DNA of 64,000 nt from Prescottella agglutinans (lineage in GTDB: Bacteria > Actinomycetota > Actinomycetes > Mycobacteriales > Mycobacteriaceae). The notes under the pieces were generated by a model. That model was given only the letters and a program-made list of their open reading frames with translations. It was not told where the DNA came from and did no database searches. This document shows positions 27,930-36,697 of this stretch, in pieces; the first letter of the stretch is position 1; each line of letters begins with the position of its first letter. The translations under genes and the position numbers were made by a program. The stretch covers positions 186,001 to 250,000 of the forward strand of contig NZ_RKLP01000002.1 in assembly GCF_004011865.1 (NCBI RefSeq). The letters run 5' to 3'.

Positions 27930-29359
27930 CCTCGGCGGCGGTGCGCGGTGCCGGCGAGCGATCCGATCGCATCGATGCACGGACGTGGCGGCTGTGCTGG
28001 GTGATCGTGCTCGGCGCGTTCGCGAGTGGCCTGGATGCCTCGATCGTCAATGTCGGCCTGGATTCGATCAGCCGTTCGTTGGGATCGTCGCTGGCGGCCA
28101 CGCAATGGGTGGCCAGCGGCTACTTGCTGGCGCTGGCGGTCTCTCTTCCGCTGGCGGGATGGCTCGCCCATCGCTACGGCAGTAGGCGCCTGTGGCTGGC
28201 CTCCCTCGCGGCGTTCACCGTGGCGTCCATCGGGTGCGCCGCCGCGCCCACACTTGAGTTCCTCATCGTGGCGCGCGTGCTCCAAGGCTTCGCCGGAGGT
28301 GTCCTCATTCCGACCGGCCAAACGGTCCTGGGCCAAGCAGTCGGACCCGACCGTCTGGGGAGAGTGATGGGCACCCTCGGCATCGCCGTCAGCGCGGCAC
28401 CCGCAATCGGGTCCCTATTGGGCGGATTCATCCTGCATGGCGCCGCCTGGCCGTGGCTCTTCCTGATCAATATCCCCATCGGGGTCGCAGGGCTCCTGCT
28501 GGGTAACCGCCTACTCCCCCGAGACGCTGAATCACCGACAACCTCCCCGCTCCACCGGACCGGGCTCGCGCTGATCAGTATCGGGCTCCCCGCCCTGGTC
28601 TTCGCGGCCAGCCGGTGGGGAGACGCCGGCCACTTGACCCCCGACATCGTCGCCGCCGCAGGATTCGCGACCCTCACCCTGGCCGCGTTTGTCGCTGTCA
28701 CCCTGAGAGCCACCCATCCGCTACTCGACCTCGAGATGTTTCGGGTGCCAGGATTCCGTGCCGGTGCCGTGACCGCGTTCTTTTCGGGAGCGCTGATCTT
28801 CGGAAGCGGTGTCCTGTTCGCCCTGTACTTTCAGGTCGGTCGCGGGCAGACACCGCTCGATACCGGGGTCAGCCTCCTCTGCTTCGCAGGCGCAACTGCG
28901 GTCACCGCCCCAATCACCGGCCGTTGGATCGACCGCCGCGGTCCCAGTCGCGTGGCGCTCACCGGTGGCGTGCTGGCTGCTGCCGCCACCGCGGCCCTGA
29001 CTGCGCTGCCCTTGGATGCGCCGATCTGGTTGATACAACCGGTACTCATCGTCTTCGGCGCTGCCGTCAACATGGTTGCGATGCCGGCCGGCATCACCGC
29101 CTACAAGTCCGTCAGCGCGACGCATCTCCCCGACGCGATCACCCAGATCAACATCCTCCAACGCATCGGCGGATCCATCGGTGGAGCGATCTGCGCAGTA
29201 TTTGTCGCCAGCAATCAGACAGGTCTCGCAACAGCTTTCACTCACGCCCACCTGGCGCTTCTGACCGCTTCCCTGGGAGTCACCACCGGAGCCTTGCTCA
29301 TCTACCGCGCAACAAGACCAGCCCGGACCCCACAACCATCGGACAAGGATCACTGGTGA
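27926..29359 (+). CDS. MFS transporter, DHA2 drug-efflux type
   Basis: The start is GTG 27926, overlapping the reductase stop by 4 nt. The 477-residue protein has about 14 hydrophobic helices, the start motif LGAFASGLDASIVNVGLDSI, the motif-A-like GWLAHRYGSRRLW, RVLQGFAGGVLIPTGQ and GTLGIAVSAAPAIGSLLGGF (motif C), all typical of DHA2 antiporters. Coupled to an FMN reductase and TetR repressor, it probably expels a toxic redox-active compound. Its last codons (SDKDHW) run directly into the IS481 transposase start, so the natural C-terminus may have been altered. Confidence 0.9.
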   Translation: MTSAAVRGAGERSDRIDARTWRLCWVIVLGAFASGLDASIVNVGLDSISRSLGSSLAATQWVASGYLLALAVSLPLAGWLAHRYGSRRLWLASLAAFTVASIGCAAAPTLEFLIVARVLQGFAGGVLIPTGQTVLGQAVGPDRLGRVMGTLGIAVSAAPAIGSLLGGFILHGAAWPWLFLINIPIGVAGLLLGNRLLPRDAESPTTSPLHRTGLALISIGLPALVFAASRWGDAGHLTPDIVAAAGFATLTLAAFVAVTLRATHPLLDLEMFRVPGFRAGAVTAFFSGALIFGSGVLFALYFQVGRGQTPLDTGVSLLCFAGATAVTAPITGRWIDRRGPSRVALTGGVLAAAATAALTALPLDAPIWLIQPVLIVFGAAVNMVAMPAGITAYKSVSATHLPDAITQINILQRIGGSIGGAICAVFVASNQTGLATAFTHAHLALLTASLGVTTGALLIYRATRPARTPQPSDKDHW

Positions 29360-30363
29360 CGAGATTGCACGCCAACGCACCACTGTCATTCGAGGGACGG
29401 AGGCGGCTGATCGAACGGTGCAAAACCAGACCGATCGCACACGTCGCCGCGGAAATGGGCATCTCGCGTGCCTGCGCGAGCAAGTGGGTGGGCCGCTATC
29501 GCGGGTTCGGCGAACTGGGACTCCATGACCGCTCGTCCGTTCCTCACCACCAGCCCACAGCCACTGGACCCGACGTCGTGGCGCGGATCGAGACTCTGCG
29601 CCGAGACCGCAAATGGTCAGCCCGTCGAATCACGTTTGAACTGGCCAGTGAAGGCAACGCAATCAGCCGTCGCACCGTCACCCGTCACCTGCACCACCTC
29701 GGCCTGAACCGACGCCGGTTCATCGACCCCAATGGTGAGGCCAACAGGGTCGCGCGCAAGATCATTGCCCACTGGCCCGGGCACATGGTGCACGTCGACG
29801 TGAAGAAAGTCGGCCGGATCCCCGATGGAGGCGGTTGGCGTGTACACGGCAAGGGCTCCAAGCGGGCCAAGGCCGTCGAGCGCGGCAAGACCGCCGGCAA
29901 GACCGGCGGATATGTCTACCTCCACTCCGCGGTCGATGGCTTCTCCCGCCTCGCCTACACCGAATCACTTGCTGATGAGAAATCAGTCACCGCAATCGGT
30001 TTCATGCACCGCGCCCGCGCATTCTTCGCAGCCCACGGCATCCTGTACATCCAGCGGATCGTCACCGACAACGGCAGTTGCTATCGGGCGAAGGACTTCA
30101 CGAAGGTCCTCCACGGGGCACGGCACCAGCGGATCGCCCCGTACACGCCACGTCACAACGGGAAAGTAGAGCGATACAACCGGATCCTTCCCGAGGAATT
30201 CCTCTACGCCCGCGAATGGCACTCCGAACACCAACGCACACACGCACTCGGTGTGTGGAACGTGCACTACAACTACCACAGGCCACACTCTGCCGTCGGC
30301 GACCGTCCGCCGACCTCGAAACTTCTCGCCTGTGTAACCAACGTCCTGGCTTCATACACCTAG
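29356..30363 (+). mobile_element. IS481-family transposase
   Basis: A 335-residue complete DDE transposase. The N-terminal helix-turn-helix has HANAPLSFEGRRRLIERC, and AAEMGISRACASKWVGRYR is the IS481 signature. The catalytic residues are Asp148 (HVDVKK), Asp238 (TDNGS) and Glu272 (KVERYNR). The GTG start overlaps the MFS stop (GTGA). A probable right terminus reads TGTATGAAGCCAGGACG on the minus strand at about 30342-30358. I could not find the matching left terminus, and no target duplication is visible. The insertion separates the MFS gene from the radical SAM operon. Confidence 0.9.
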
Positions 30364-31259
30364 CCGGGGCTGGGGACGCCGCCGGCTTCGGTGGATCGCC
30401 GCACCGGGAGGGGCAACCACACCGGCTCCGCCGGGATCCGTTCGAGCACGCCGCCCGCGAACACGTCGTACAGCGGCAGCTGCTCGGCATGCACGTAGCC
30501 GATGTGGCAGTCACACACGTCCAGTGGGCACGGCCGCGGCCGCAACGCTTCCTGGAAGGAGCCGTCGTACAGGTTGCCCAGGACCTCGGGGACGAAGTGG
30601 CAGCGCCGGACGGTCCCGGCACCGTCGACGGACACCACCGAGGCTCCGGTACGGCACGCCCGCCCCCGTGTCCGGTGCGGGTGCCGGCTGAACTCGAAGA
30701 GCGGGTCGATCCCTATCCAGTCGGCCGCGGCGGCGTCCGTGTACTCGTGTCCCTCGGCGGCGTTGACCCACAGGTACACCGAGTCGGGAAGCTCGGCGCG
30801 CAGCCGACGGGCGGCGGCCAGGTGCTCCGGCAGTCCGACGACGCCGACGCTGAAACGCACGCCCAGCGCGGTCAGCTCGGCGGTCTTGGTCAGGAACCGG
30901 TCGTGCGGCGTCTGGCCGGGGTGGTACGTGCACCACAGCGCGACCGCGTCGCGGTCGGCATCGGCGAGCCAGCCGGTGCGGCAGCTGAGGTTGGTCTGGA
31001 TCGCCACCCGACGCACGTGGGGCAGCCGGGACAGGTCCACCAGGGCCCGCCGGTACCAGGACCGGACGAGGCCCTCACCCCACGGTGTGAACAGGATCGA
31101 CAGCTCCCGGTCCTGACCTGCCACCCACGCACAGAAGCGTTCCAGCGCGGCCCGGTCGGCGCGCAACTGCTCGGGGGTGTCCCGACGCTTGGCGAACGGG
31201 CAGTACGGGCAGTCGTAGTCGCACGACGCCAGCGGACCCCGGTACAGGATGGTCAGCAC
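30360..31259 (-). CDS. STM4011-family radical SAM protein
   Basis: The start is GTG 31259, 2 nt after the previous stop. The 299-residue product opens with ILYRGPLASCDYDCPYC, giving a CX3CX2C [4Fe-4S]-SAM motif (Cys13, Cys17, Cys20). The C-terminal part has additional cysteines at 202, 220, 244, 249 and 251 in a twitch/SPASM-like arrangement (VDGAGTVRRCHF, CPLDVCDC), implying an auxiliary cluster. Conserved blocks include LSILFTPWGEGLVR, IQTNLSC and WCTYHPGQT. It is the last gene of a five-gene set known by Salmonella locus tags STM4011-4015. Reaction unknown. The stop lies at the edge of the IS481 element. Confidence 0.88.
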   Translation of the reverse strand: MLTILYRGPLASCDYDCPYCPFAKRRDTPEQLRADRAALERFCAWVAGQDRELSILFTPWGEGLVRSWYRRALVDLSRLPHVRRVAIQTNLSCRTGWLADADRDAVALWCTYHPGQTPHDRFLTKTAELTALGVRFSVGVVGLPEHLAAARRLRAELPDSVYLWVNAAEGHEYTDAAAADWIGIDPLFEFSRHPHRTRGRACRTGASVVSVDGAGTVRRCHFVPEVLGNLYDGSFQEALRPRPCPLDVCDCHIGYVHAEQLPLYDVFAGGVLERIPAEPVWLPLPVRRSTEAGGVPSPG

Positions 31260-31261
31260 CG

Positions 31262-32626
31262 TCAGCGGCCCTCGTACTCGGCCATCGCGGCGCGCACCCG
31301 CGGGGAGAACAGCTCCGGCCCCAGCGCGTCGGAGTACGCCATACCCAGCGCGGTCAGACGTAGCCGGCCGCCCTCGGACAGAAGCCATCCGCGCTCGGCC
31401 CACCGGTCCAACTCGGCACCGAAATGCTCGTGCGGATCGGCCCCGAATCGGGAACGGTAGTCCGACGACGGCATTCCGGTGGCCTGCAGCACGGACTGCA
31501 GCAGGTGCCGGCGGCGGGCCTCGTCCTCGATCATCGCGTGACCCACCACCGCGCGACGGAAGTCGTCGACGGTACCCGCCACGTAGTCGTCGACGATGGC
31601 GCGCACCTCCCGCGCATCGACCGCGTAGTCGAACGAGTAGTGCAGCCCCCGGGTGTACGACCTTGCACCGCAACCGAGTCCGATCATGCCGTCGGTCTGG
31701 CAGGCGTAGTCGTCCGGGCCGACGTCGGGGGCGTCGGCTCGGCGGAACATGCGCATCGACTGCTGGACGTAGCCCGCCGCGAGCAGCTGGTCACGCCCGC
31801 GGCGGTAGAGGTCCAGGCGGTGGGCGTCCCAGTCCGGATCGGGACCGGCGCCGCGGCGCGCCAGACCTGTCAGCGGCCGCACGTACAGCGGGTACAGGTA
31901 CAGCTCCTCGGGGCGCCAGGCCAGCGCGGCGTCGAGGGAGGCGGCCCAGGAAGCCGGTGTCTGGCCGTCGATCCCGTAGATCAGGTCGATGTTGAGGACC
32001 GCGATCGCGGCGTCCCGGATCCGCTGCAGGGCCGCCTCGACGTCCGCACGCCGCTGCGGCCGGACCGCCGCCCGCGCGTCGGTGTCGTCGAAGCTCTGCA
32101 CGCCGAGGCTGAGCCGGGTGGCGCCACGCTCGGCCAGCACCGCGAGCCGGTCGGCGGTGGCGGTCGCCGGCGACGCCTCCACCGACAGGGGGACCGCCCG
32201 CAGGTGGGCGCCCATGCCCTCGGCGATGTCGCACAGCCGGTCCAGTTCGGCCGCGGTCAGATAGGTGGGGGTCCCGCCGCCGAACGCCGCCGTCGCGAAG
32301 CGGGCCGACGGGGCCAGGGCCTCGCGCACCGCCTCCGCCTGCCGCTCGAGCGCGTCGAGGTAGCGGGTGGTGAGCTCGTCCGGCGCCCCGACCCGGGTGA
32401 ACAGATTGCAGAAGCCGCAGCGCACCTCGCAGAACGGCACGTGCAGGTACAGCGACAGCGCGTCCTGCGGTTCGTCCGCCCACAACTCGGTCAGCGCCGG
32501 GCGCGGGTCCAGCGGCCGGTACGCGGTCTTGTGCGGGTACGCGTACACGTAGTTCTGGTACGGCGGAACGTAATCCGCGGCAACGGTGTCCGCCGCAACC
32601 GGCAGGGGCAGGTCGACGGCGGTCAT
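31262..32626 (-). CDS. STM4012-family radical SAM protein (HemN-like)
   Basis: The ATG at 32626 overlaps the upstream stop (ATGA). The 454-residue product resembles HemN/HemW: LYLHVPFCEVRCGFCNLF with Cys66, Cys70 and Cys73 (CX3CX2C plus Cys-like F), GGGTPTYL at 116-123, the SAM-binding LSLGVQSF, and NIDLIYGIDGQT. The N-terminal extension (PPYQNYVYAYPHKTAYRPL) and C-terminal GLGCGARSYT and winged-helix-like tail are family features. HemN-type enzymes are often methyltransferases, oxidases or haem chaperones. The specific job here is unknown. It is translationally coupled to the hydrolase gene. Confidence 0.9.
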   Translation of the reverse strand: MTAVDLPLPVAADTVAADYVPPYQNYVYAYPHKTAYRPLDPRPALTELWADEPQDALSLYLHVPFCEVRCGFCNLFTRVGAPDELTTRYLDALERQAEAVREALAPSARFATAAFGGGTPTYLTAAELDRLCDIAEGMGAHLRAVPLSVEASPATATADRLAVLAERGATRLSLGVQSFDDTDARAAVRPQRRADVEAALQRIRDAAIAVLNIDLIYGIDGQTPASWAASLDAALAWRPEELYLYPLYVRPLTGLARRGAGPDPDWDAHRLDLYRRGRDQLLAAGYVQQSMRMFRRADAPDVGPDDYACQTDGMIGLGCGARSYTRGLHYSFDYAVDAREVRAIVDDYVAGTVDDFRRAVVGHAMIEDEARRRHLLQSVLQATGMPSSDYRSRFGADPHEHFGAELDRWAERGWLLSEGGRLRLTALGMAYSDALGPELFSPRVRAAMAEYEGR

Positions 32627-33489
32627 CTCGGTCCCTCGAGGAAGAAGTGGGCATAGGGCACCGTCCACACCAGGGGGTGGCCCAGCCGGTGCCCGGTGTA
32701 GCCGTCCTCGCCGTACGTGGTGCCGTGGTCGGAGCACACGATCGCGAAGCACCGTCGCCGGCTCGACATGGCGGCGAACAGTCGCCCGATGTGCCGATCC
32801 ACGTACTCCAGCGCGGCCGCGTGCGTCGCCCGGGTGTCCCCGGCGTCCGCGGTGGCGCCCTCGGTGAAGAACCAGTTCGGCTGGTGCAGGGCCGAGACGT
32901 TGACGAACAGGAACAGCCGGCGCTCGGCGGGGAGTCGGTCCACCGCCCGTGCCGCCAGGTCCACCTGCGCCTCGAACGACGTCGGCGACGTCACCCCGAG
33001 TTCGGGCGACCAGTGCGCCTCGTCGAACAGATCGGGCAGCACCGAGCCGAGCGCACCCCGGCGGTTGAAGAAGCCGACGCCGCCGATGCACACCGTGTGG
33101 TAGCCGACGGCGGCAAGGCCCGCAACCAGATTCGACTCCGCGTACACGAACGTGCCGTCCGCGGTCGATTCGCTGCCGCCGAACTCGGCCGCGAACAGGC
33201 GTGGGTGCGGCCCCTGCCCGACCGGGGTGGGCAGGAACCCGGCGAATATCGCCTGGTGCGAGGCGTAGGTGAAGCTGCCGGGGGCATGGCGTTCCTCCCA
33301 CCGGCCACCGGGCAGGTGCCGCGCCAGGTTCGGGATCCGGCCGGCGGCCGCGAGCTCGCAGGCCACGTCGTAACGCAGGGTGTCGAGCGTGATCAGCAGG
33401 ATGTCGTCGGAGCCGACGACGGTGTTCATGTCCGGCTGTGCCGCAGTCGATTCCGGCTGCACGCCGGCCGCCGTGTCAGGCCGCGACAT
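32623..33489 (-). CDS. STM4013/SEN3800-family hydrolase (alkaline phosphatase/sulfatase fold)
   Basis: The ATG at 33489 overlaps the ATP-grasp gene by 14 nt. The 288-residue product has a metal site DDILLITLDTLRYD, the expected nucleophile region GSFTYASHQAIFAGFLP, CSDHGTTYGEDGYTGHRLGHP for the distal metal ligands, and a short C-terminus. The CxPxR formylglycine motif of true sulfatases is absent, so a Ser or Thr nucleophile as in phosphatases or phosphodiesterases is more likely (inference). Overlaps on both sides place it firmly in the operon. Its substrate, possibly a phosphorylated intermediate, is unknown. Confidence 0.88.
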   Translation of the reverse strand: MSRPDTAAGVQPESTAAQPDMNTVVGSDDILLITLDTLRYDVACELAAAGRIPNLARHLPGGRWEERHAPGSFTYASHQAIFAGFLPTPVGQGPHPRLFAAEFGGSESTADGTFVYAESNLVAGLAAVGYHTVCIGGVGFFNRRGALGSVLPDLFDEAHWSPELGVTSPTSFEAQVDLAARAVDRLPAERRLFLFVNVSALHQPNWFFTEGATADAGDTRATHAAALEYVDRHIGRLFAAMSSRRRCFAIVCSDHGTTYGEDGYTGHRLGHPLVWTVPYAHFFLEGPR

Positions 33490-34573
33490 GCTGGGACCAC
33501 CCTCCCGAGACCGCGGCCAGTTGCGCCGCATACGTGTCGAGGCCGTCGGCGCGGCCGGGGAGCCCGCTCAGGCCCGGGAGCAGGTCCCCGAAGGCATTCA
33601 CCTCACCGACCGCGGCACCGTTCCAGTTCGCGGCGGGCAGCAGGTCCACCCCGACGCACAGGGTGCGCGGGAAGCAGGCGGCGGCCCGTTCCGCGACGGC
33701 GAGCGCCTCGTCCCAGCCGAATCCCGCGGCGTCGAACGCGGCCCGCGCGATCTCCGGATCGCCGCGGTGCCCGCCCAGGTGCAGGTTGGTCATCGGGTGG
33801 GCGCTGGTACGCAGCACCGCGTGGGTTGCCCGCCCGGCGACCACCACGACCCGCAGATCAGCGGCGCGGCCCTCGATCGACGGCTTCGGCAACCACGCCT
33901 CGATGTGCAGGCGTTCGCCGGCCAGTGTGTCGATCAGCGCACCCACCTCCGCCTCGCCCGCGCGTCGGCGCACGCGGAGCGAGTTGTGGACGCCGTCCGC
34001 CGCGACCTCCACGCTGCTGCGTGCCTGGACCCGGCCGCCGGATGCCGTCTCGACGGCCACCACGCCGGCCGCGGACGATCCGTGCGCGGGTTTGACGAAG
34101 AACCGCCGCAGGCCGGCAGCGGCCGCCAACTCGCGCACCTCCGGCCAGCTCCGCGGCATCGGCGCGTCACCGCCCGACGTGGGCGAGATCGGCACCGGCA
34201 CTTCATCACTCGCAAGAACGGCGTGACACCGTCGCTTGTCGAACAGCACGGCCAGGTCGTCCGGATCGGTCAGCCGGCGCCCGCCGCGCAGCGTGCCGAC
34301 CGCGGCGAGCAGCGACGCGTACCACCGCGGGCCGTCGGCGATCCGGGTCGGATCGCCGGCCCCGCGCAGCATCGCGTCCACTTCGGGGTTCTCGCCGGGC
34401 GAGTCGAGGCGCACCCACTCGTCGGTGTCGAACCGGGCCCCGCCGCCGGTGAGTACCGCGCGCCAGGACACCACCCGCGGGGTGGGCATGCCGGAGCGGG
34501 TCGCGGCGTCCAGCAGCATCGTCACGCGACGGTTCTCCGGATTGCCCACGACCGCCAGCCGGGGACGGGTCAT
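33476..34573 (-). CDS. STM4014-family ATP-grasp-like protein
   Basis: The ATG at 34573 overlaps the STM4015-type stop (ATGA). The 365-residue product starts with a Rossmann-like MTRPRLAVVGNPENRR. Later features fit an ATP-grasp ligase: DKRRCHAVLAS, FFVKPAHGSSAAGVVAV (the phosphate-binding Lys and Gly-rich turn), HIEAWLPK, DLRVVVVAG and GVDLLPAANWNGAAVGEVNAFG (metal ligand Glu/Asn). Such enzymes join a carboxylate to an amine, as in RimK-type peptide ligation. No precursor peptide is obvious. The acceptor could be the LRR protein or a small molecule. Confidence 0.85.
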   Translation of the reverse strand: MTRPRLAVVGNPENRRVTMLLDAATRSGMPTPRVVSWRAVLTGGGARFDTDEWVRLDSPGENPEVDAMLRGAGDPTRIADGPRWYASLLAAVGTLRGGRRLTDPDDLAVLFDKRRCHAVLASDEVPVPISPTSGGDAPMPRSWPEVRELAAAAGLRRFFVKPAHGSSAAGVVAVETASGGRVQARSSVEVAADGVHNSLRVRRRAGEAEVGALIDTLAGERLHIEAWLPKPSIEGRAADLRVVVVAGRATHAVLRTSAHPMTNLHLGGHRGDPEIARAAFDAAGFGWDEALAVAERAAACFPRTLCVGVDLLPAANWNGAAVGEVNAFGDLLPGLSGLPGRADGLDTYAAQLAAVSGGWSQHVAA

Positions 34574-35526
34574 TCGCTGACCGCGACCGACCGGTAGATC
34601 GTGCCGTCGTATTCCTCCTCCTCGGTGTCCTCGCCGTCGAGGTTCAGTTGCACGCCGGACGGTTCGAGTGCCGCCCGCAGGCGCGTCCGCATGCCCTCCG
34701 TCAGGTAGTTGTGGTGCAGGTCGAGCGATTCGAGGTGGGTGAGCGCCTGCCCCGCGAGCAGTGCCTTCGCGCCCGCATCCGACAGCGCGCCCTTGGACAG
34801 GTCCAGGACCTGCAACTGCGGAACGATCGGCGCGGTCGCGACAGCTGCCGCGATCTCGTCCTCGTATTCGCTGTTCGCGAGCGCGAGGCGCGTCAACCGG
34901 GGAAGCTTCTCCCCGGAGAGGATCGGGGCGAGGTCGTCGACGGTCGAATCGGCGCCATAGTTCTCGTCGCCCAGCCACAGCTCCAGATCGGTCAGCGCCG
35001 GCAGATCCGATGCGGCCACGGCCCGGACCACGTCGACGGACAGGCCGCCGGTTTCGATCACCAGGCGGCGCAGGTTCTCGTGCCGGACCGGGGTCAGTTC
35101 GAGCTGGGTGCCGCCGCGCACCCCCAGGTGCTCCAGCCGGGGAAACGCGGTCAGCAGCGGCGTGACGTCCGACTGCACGATCCACGAGATCTCGCAGTCC
35201 TCGAAGGTCATGTCCCCGAGGAACAGGGCCCGCAGCGCCGGCAGCTCGTCGGCGGCCGCGACGAGCGCCGCCACCACGTCGGCGGAACTCTCCTCGTACG
35301 GGTCGGACCAGCCACCGACGACGATCGCCTGCACGCTCGACGGATCGACCGCGGCCCGGAACTTGGCGAACGCCTCCGGCCACTCCATCGGCGCCTCGTA
35401 CGTGGGAACGGTGATCCGCCAGGCGACCGGGCCCGGCCCGGGCACGGCGGGGGCAGCGTCGGTATCGATGGGGAACTCCACAACCGGGAGGCCGTGGAAC
35501 TCGTTCTGCAGGTCGTTGATGGTCAC
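34570..35526 (-). CDS. STM4015-family leucine-rich-repeat protein
   Basis: The 318-residue protein is the first gene of the five-gene operon. After an N-terminal domain (1-75, ending in VVGGWSDPYEESS) it shows about seven leucine-rich repeats, for example LPALRALFLGD, FPRLEHLGVRG, LPALTDLELWLGD and LESLDLHHNYLTEGM. It ends in a very acidic tail (DGEDTEEEEYDGTIYRS). LRR proteins bind partners. With two radical SAM enzymes and an ATP-grasp it could be a scaffold or the modified substrate (inference). The 200-bp upstream gap must hold the operon promoter. I saw no clear operator. Confidence 0.88.
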   Translation of the reverse strand: MTINDLQNEFHGLPVVEFPIDTDAAPAVPGPGPVAWRITVPTYEAPMEWPEAFAKFRAAVDPSSVQAIVVGGWSDPYEESSADVVAALVAAADELPALRALFLGDMTFEDCEISWIVQSDVTPLLTAFPRLEHLGVRGGTQLELTPVRHENLRRLVIETGGLSVDVVRAVAASDLPALTDLELWLGDENYGADSTVDDLAPILSGEKLPRLTRLALANSEYEDEIAAAVATAPIVPQLQVLDLSKGALSDAGAKALLAGQALTHLESLDLHHNYLTEGMRTRLRAALEPSGVQLNLDGEDTEEEEYDGTIYRSVAVSE

Positions 35527-35726
35527 CGGGGCACTCCTGCTGTCGGGTGGGTTCGACGGCGATTATGCCCGATTTCGGACGATCAAGATCAGGCCGGGTC
35601 GACGCCGCGGCGCCTCGAGGCAATCAACGCGCAGAACCTGTCCCCACCCGCGTCGGTGGCACCTGGGTCCTTCGTGAATCTGCTGTGCAGGCGCACGCCC
35701 GCCGCAGCGCCTGACCACCGAAACGG

Positions 35727-36395
35727 CTAAGCGCCCGAGGCGAGGAGGAGACGATCGAACGCTCCACGCACGTCGAACGGGATGTCGAGGGCGGTCGGTA
35801 GAGCTGCGACCAGTTCCTCGGCCACCACACGAAGCTTGACGTTGAACTGTTGAGACTTCCAGGTGAGGACATCGAATGCGCGATCGGCGGAGATGCCGTA
35901 GATCACCATCAGCGCGCCTTTCGCTTGCTCTATGACAGTGCGGGACTCGATGAATGCGGCGACGTTCTCGGTGATGGTGTGGTCGACGTCGCTGCGGATG
36001 GAGTCAGTGACGTCGATGTAGAAGCCCGACATCCCGACGACACGCCCGTCGGCCGTGACGCGTTGACCAACGCCCACGAGATAGTGAACCTTACCGGCGG
36101 TGTCGATGATCCGATGCCTGCTGCTGAACGGCTCGCCGTCCCTCAGTACCCGCCGCATAAGATCCGCCGAAGCGTCCCGGTCGTCGGGGTGCTTGTGTTC
36201 GAGCACGAGCGCGGTGGTGGGGACGACCTCACCGGGCTCGTAGCCGTGCATGTGGGCGACCGCGTCCGACCACTCCCACCGGTCACCATCGAGGTAGAAG
36301 CGGAAGCTCCCGACCCGTTCGAGCTGTTCGGACATCAGGACTGCGCTGGGTCGTCGCTGGGCGTCGCCACCTGACAATTTTCGCACTGTTCGCAT
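35727..36395 (-). CDS. PAS-ANTAR domain regulator
   Basis: The ATG at 36395 follows AAGGAGTGA at good spacing. The longer in-frame reading is rejected. The 222-residue product has an N-terminal PAS domain (about 30-125, WEWSDAVAHMHGYEPGEV and GFYIDVTD) and a C-terminal ANTAR domain (about 140-200, IEQAKGALMVIYGISADRAFDVLTWKSQQFNVKLRVVAEELV). ANTAR domains bind RNA hairpins and relieve termination. The PAS domain probably senses a small signal. The RNA target is not identifiable here, and no kinase gene adjoins. Confidence 0.92.
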   Translation of the reverse strand: MRTVRKLSGGDAQRRPSAVLMSEQLERVGSFRFYLDGDRWEWSDAVAHMHGYEPGEVVPTTALVLEHKHPDDRDASADLMRRVLRDGEPFSSRHRIIDTAGKVHYLVGVGQRVTADGRVVGMSGFYIDVTDSIRSDVDHTITENVAAFIESRTVIEQAKGALMVIYGISADRAFDVLTWKSQQFNVKLRVVAEELVAALPTALDIPFDVRGAFDRLLLASGA

Positions 36396-36697
36396 CGAAA
36401 GTTCACTCCTTGCCGGTGCCGGTAACGGGATCTCAGGTTGCTGGACAGGTAACGCGCGCTGATCGCCGCCTCGGCAGGGGACATCCGTGTAGCTGCCGGA
36501 AGGAGTGGGCGTTCGGGCGGGGGCGGTGAGTAGCCGGTCAGGATGATCGAGCACGCCGCACGCGAGGATCACCCGACGTGGCCAAACTCGGCAGCCGCCC
36601 GTTTCCCACGAATGCTCGTGTCCTGCTCACTGTGTGACCTGAGGTATTGGCCGTGGCCTTTTGTGAACGCCACACGGCGATAAGGGGGTCAGCCCGG
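36396..36697. other. Gap upstream of the PAS-ANTAR gene
   Basis: About 300 bp. The last 30 bp carry the PAS-ANTAR ribosome site. The rest must include its promoter. I see no gene and no clear repeat. Confidence 0.4.

Noticed and set aside
29280-29356. A left terminus of the IS481 element
   Set aside because: I compared this stretch with the probable right terminus (TGTATGAAGCCAGGACG) and found only scattered matches, so I did not mark a terminal repeat.
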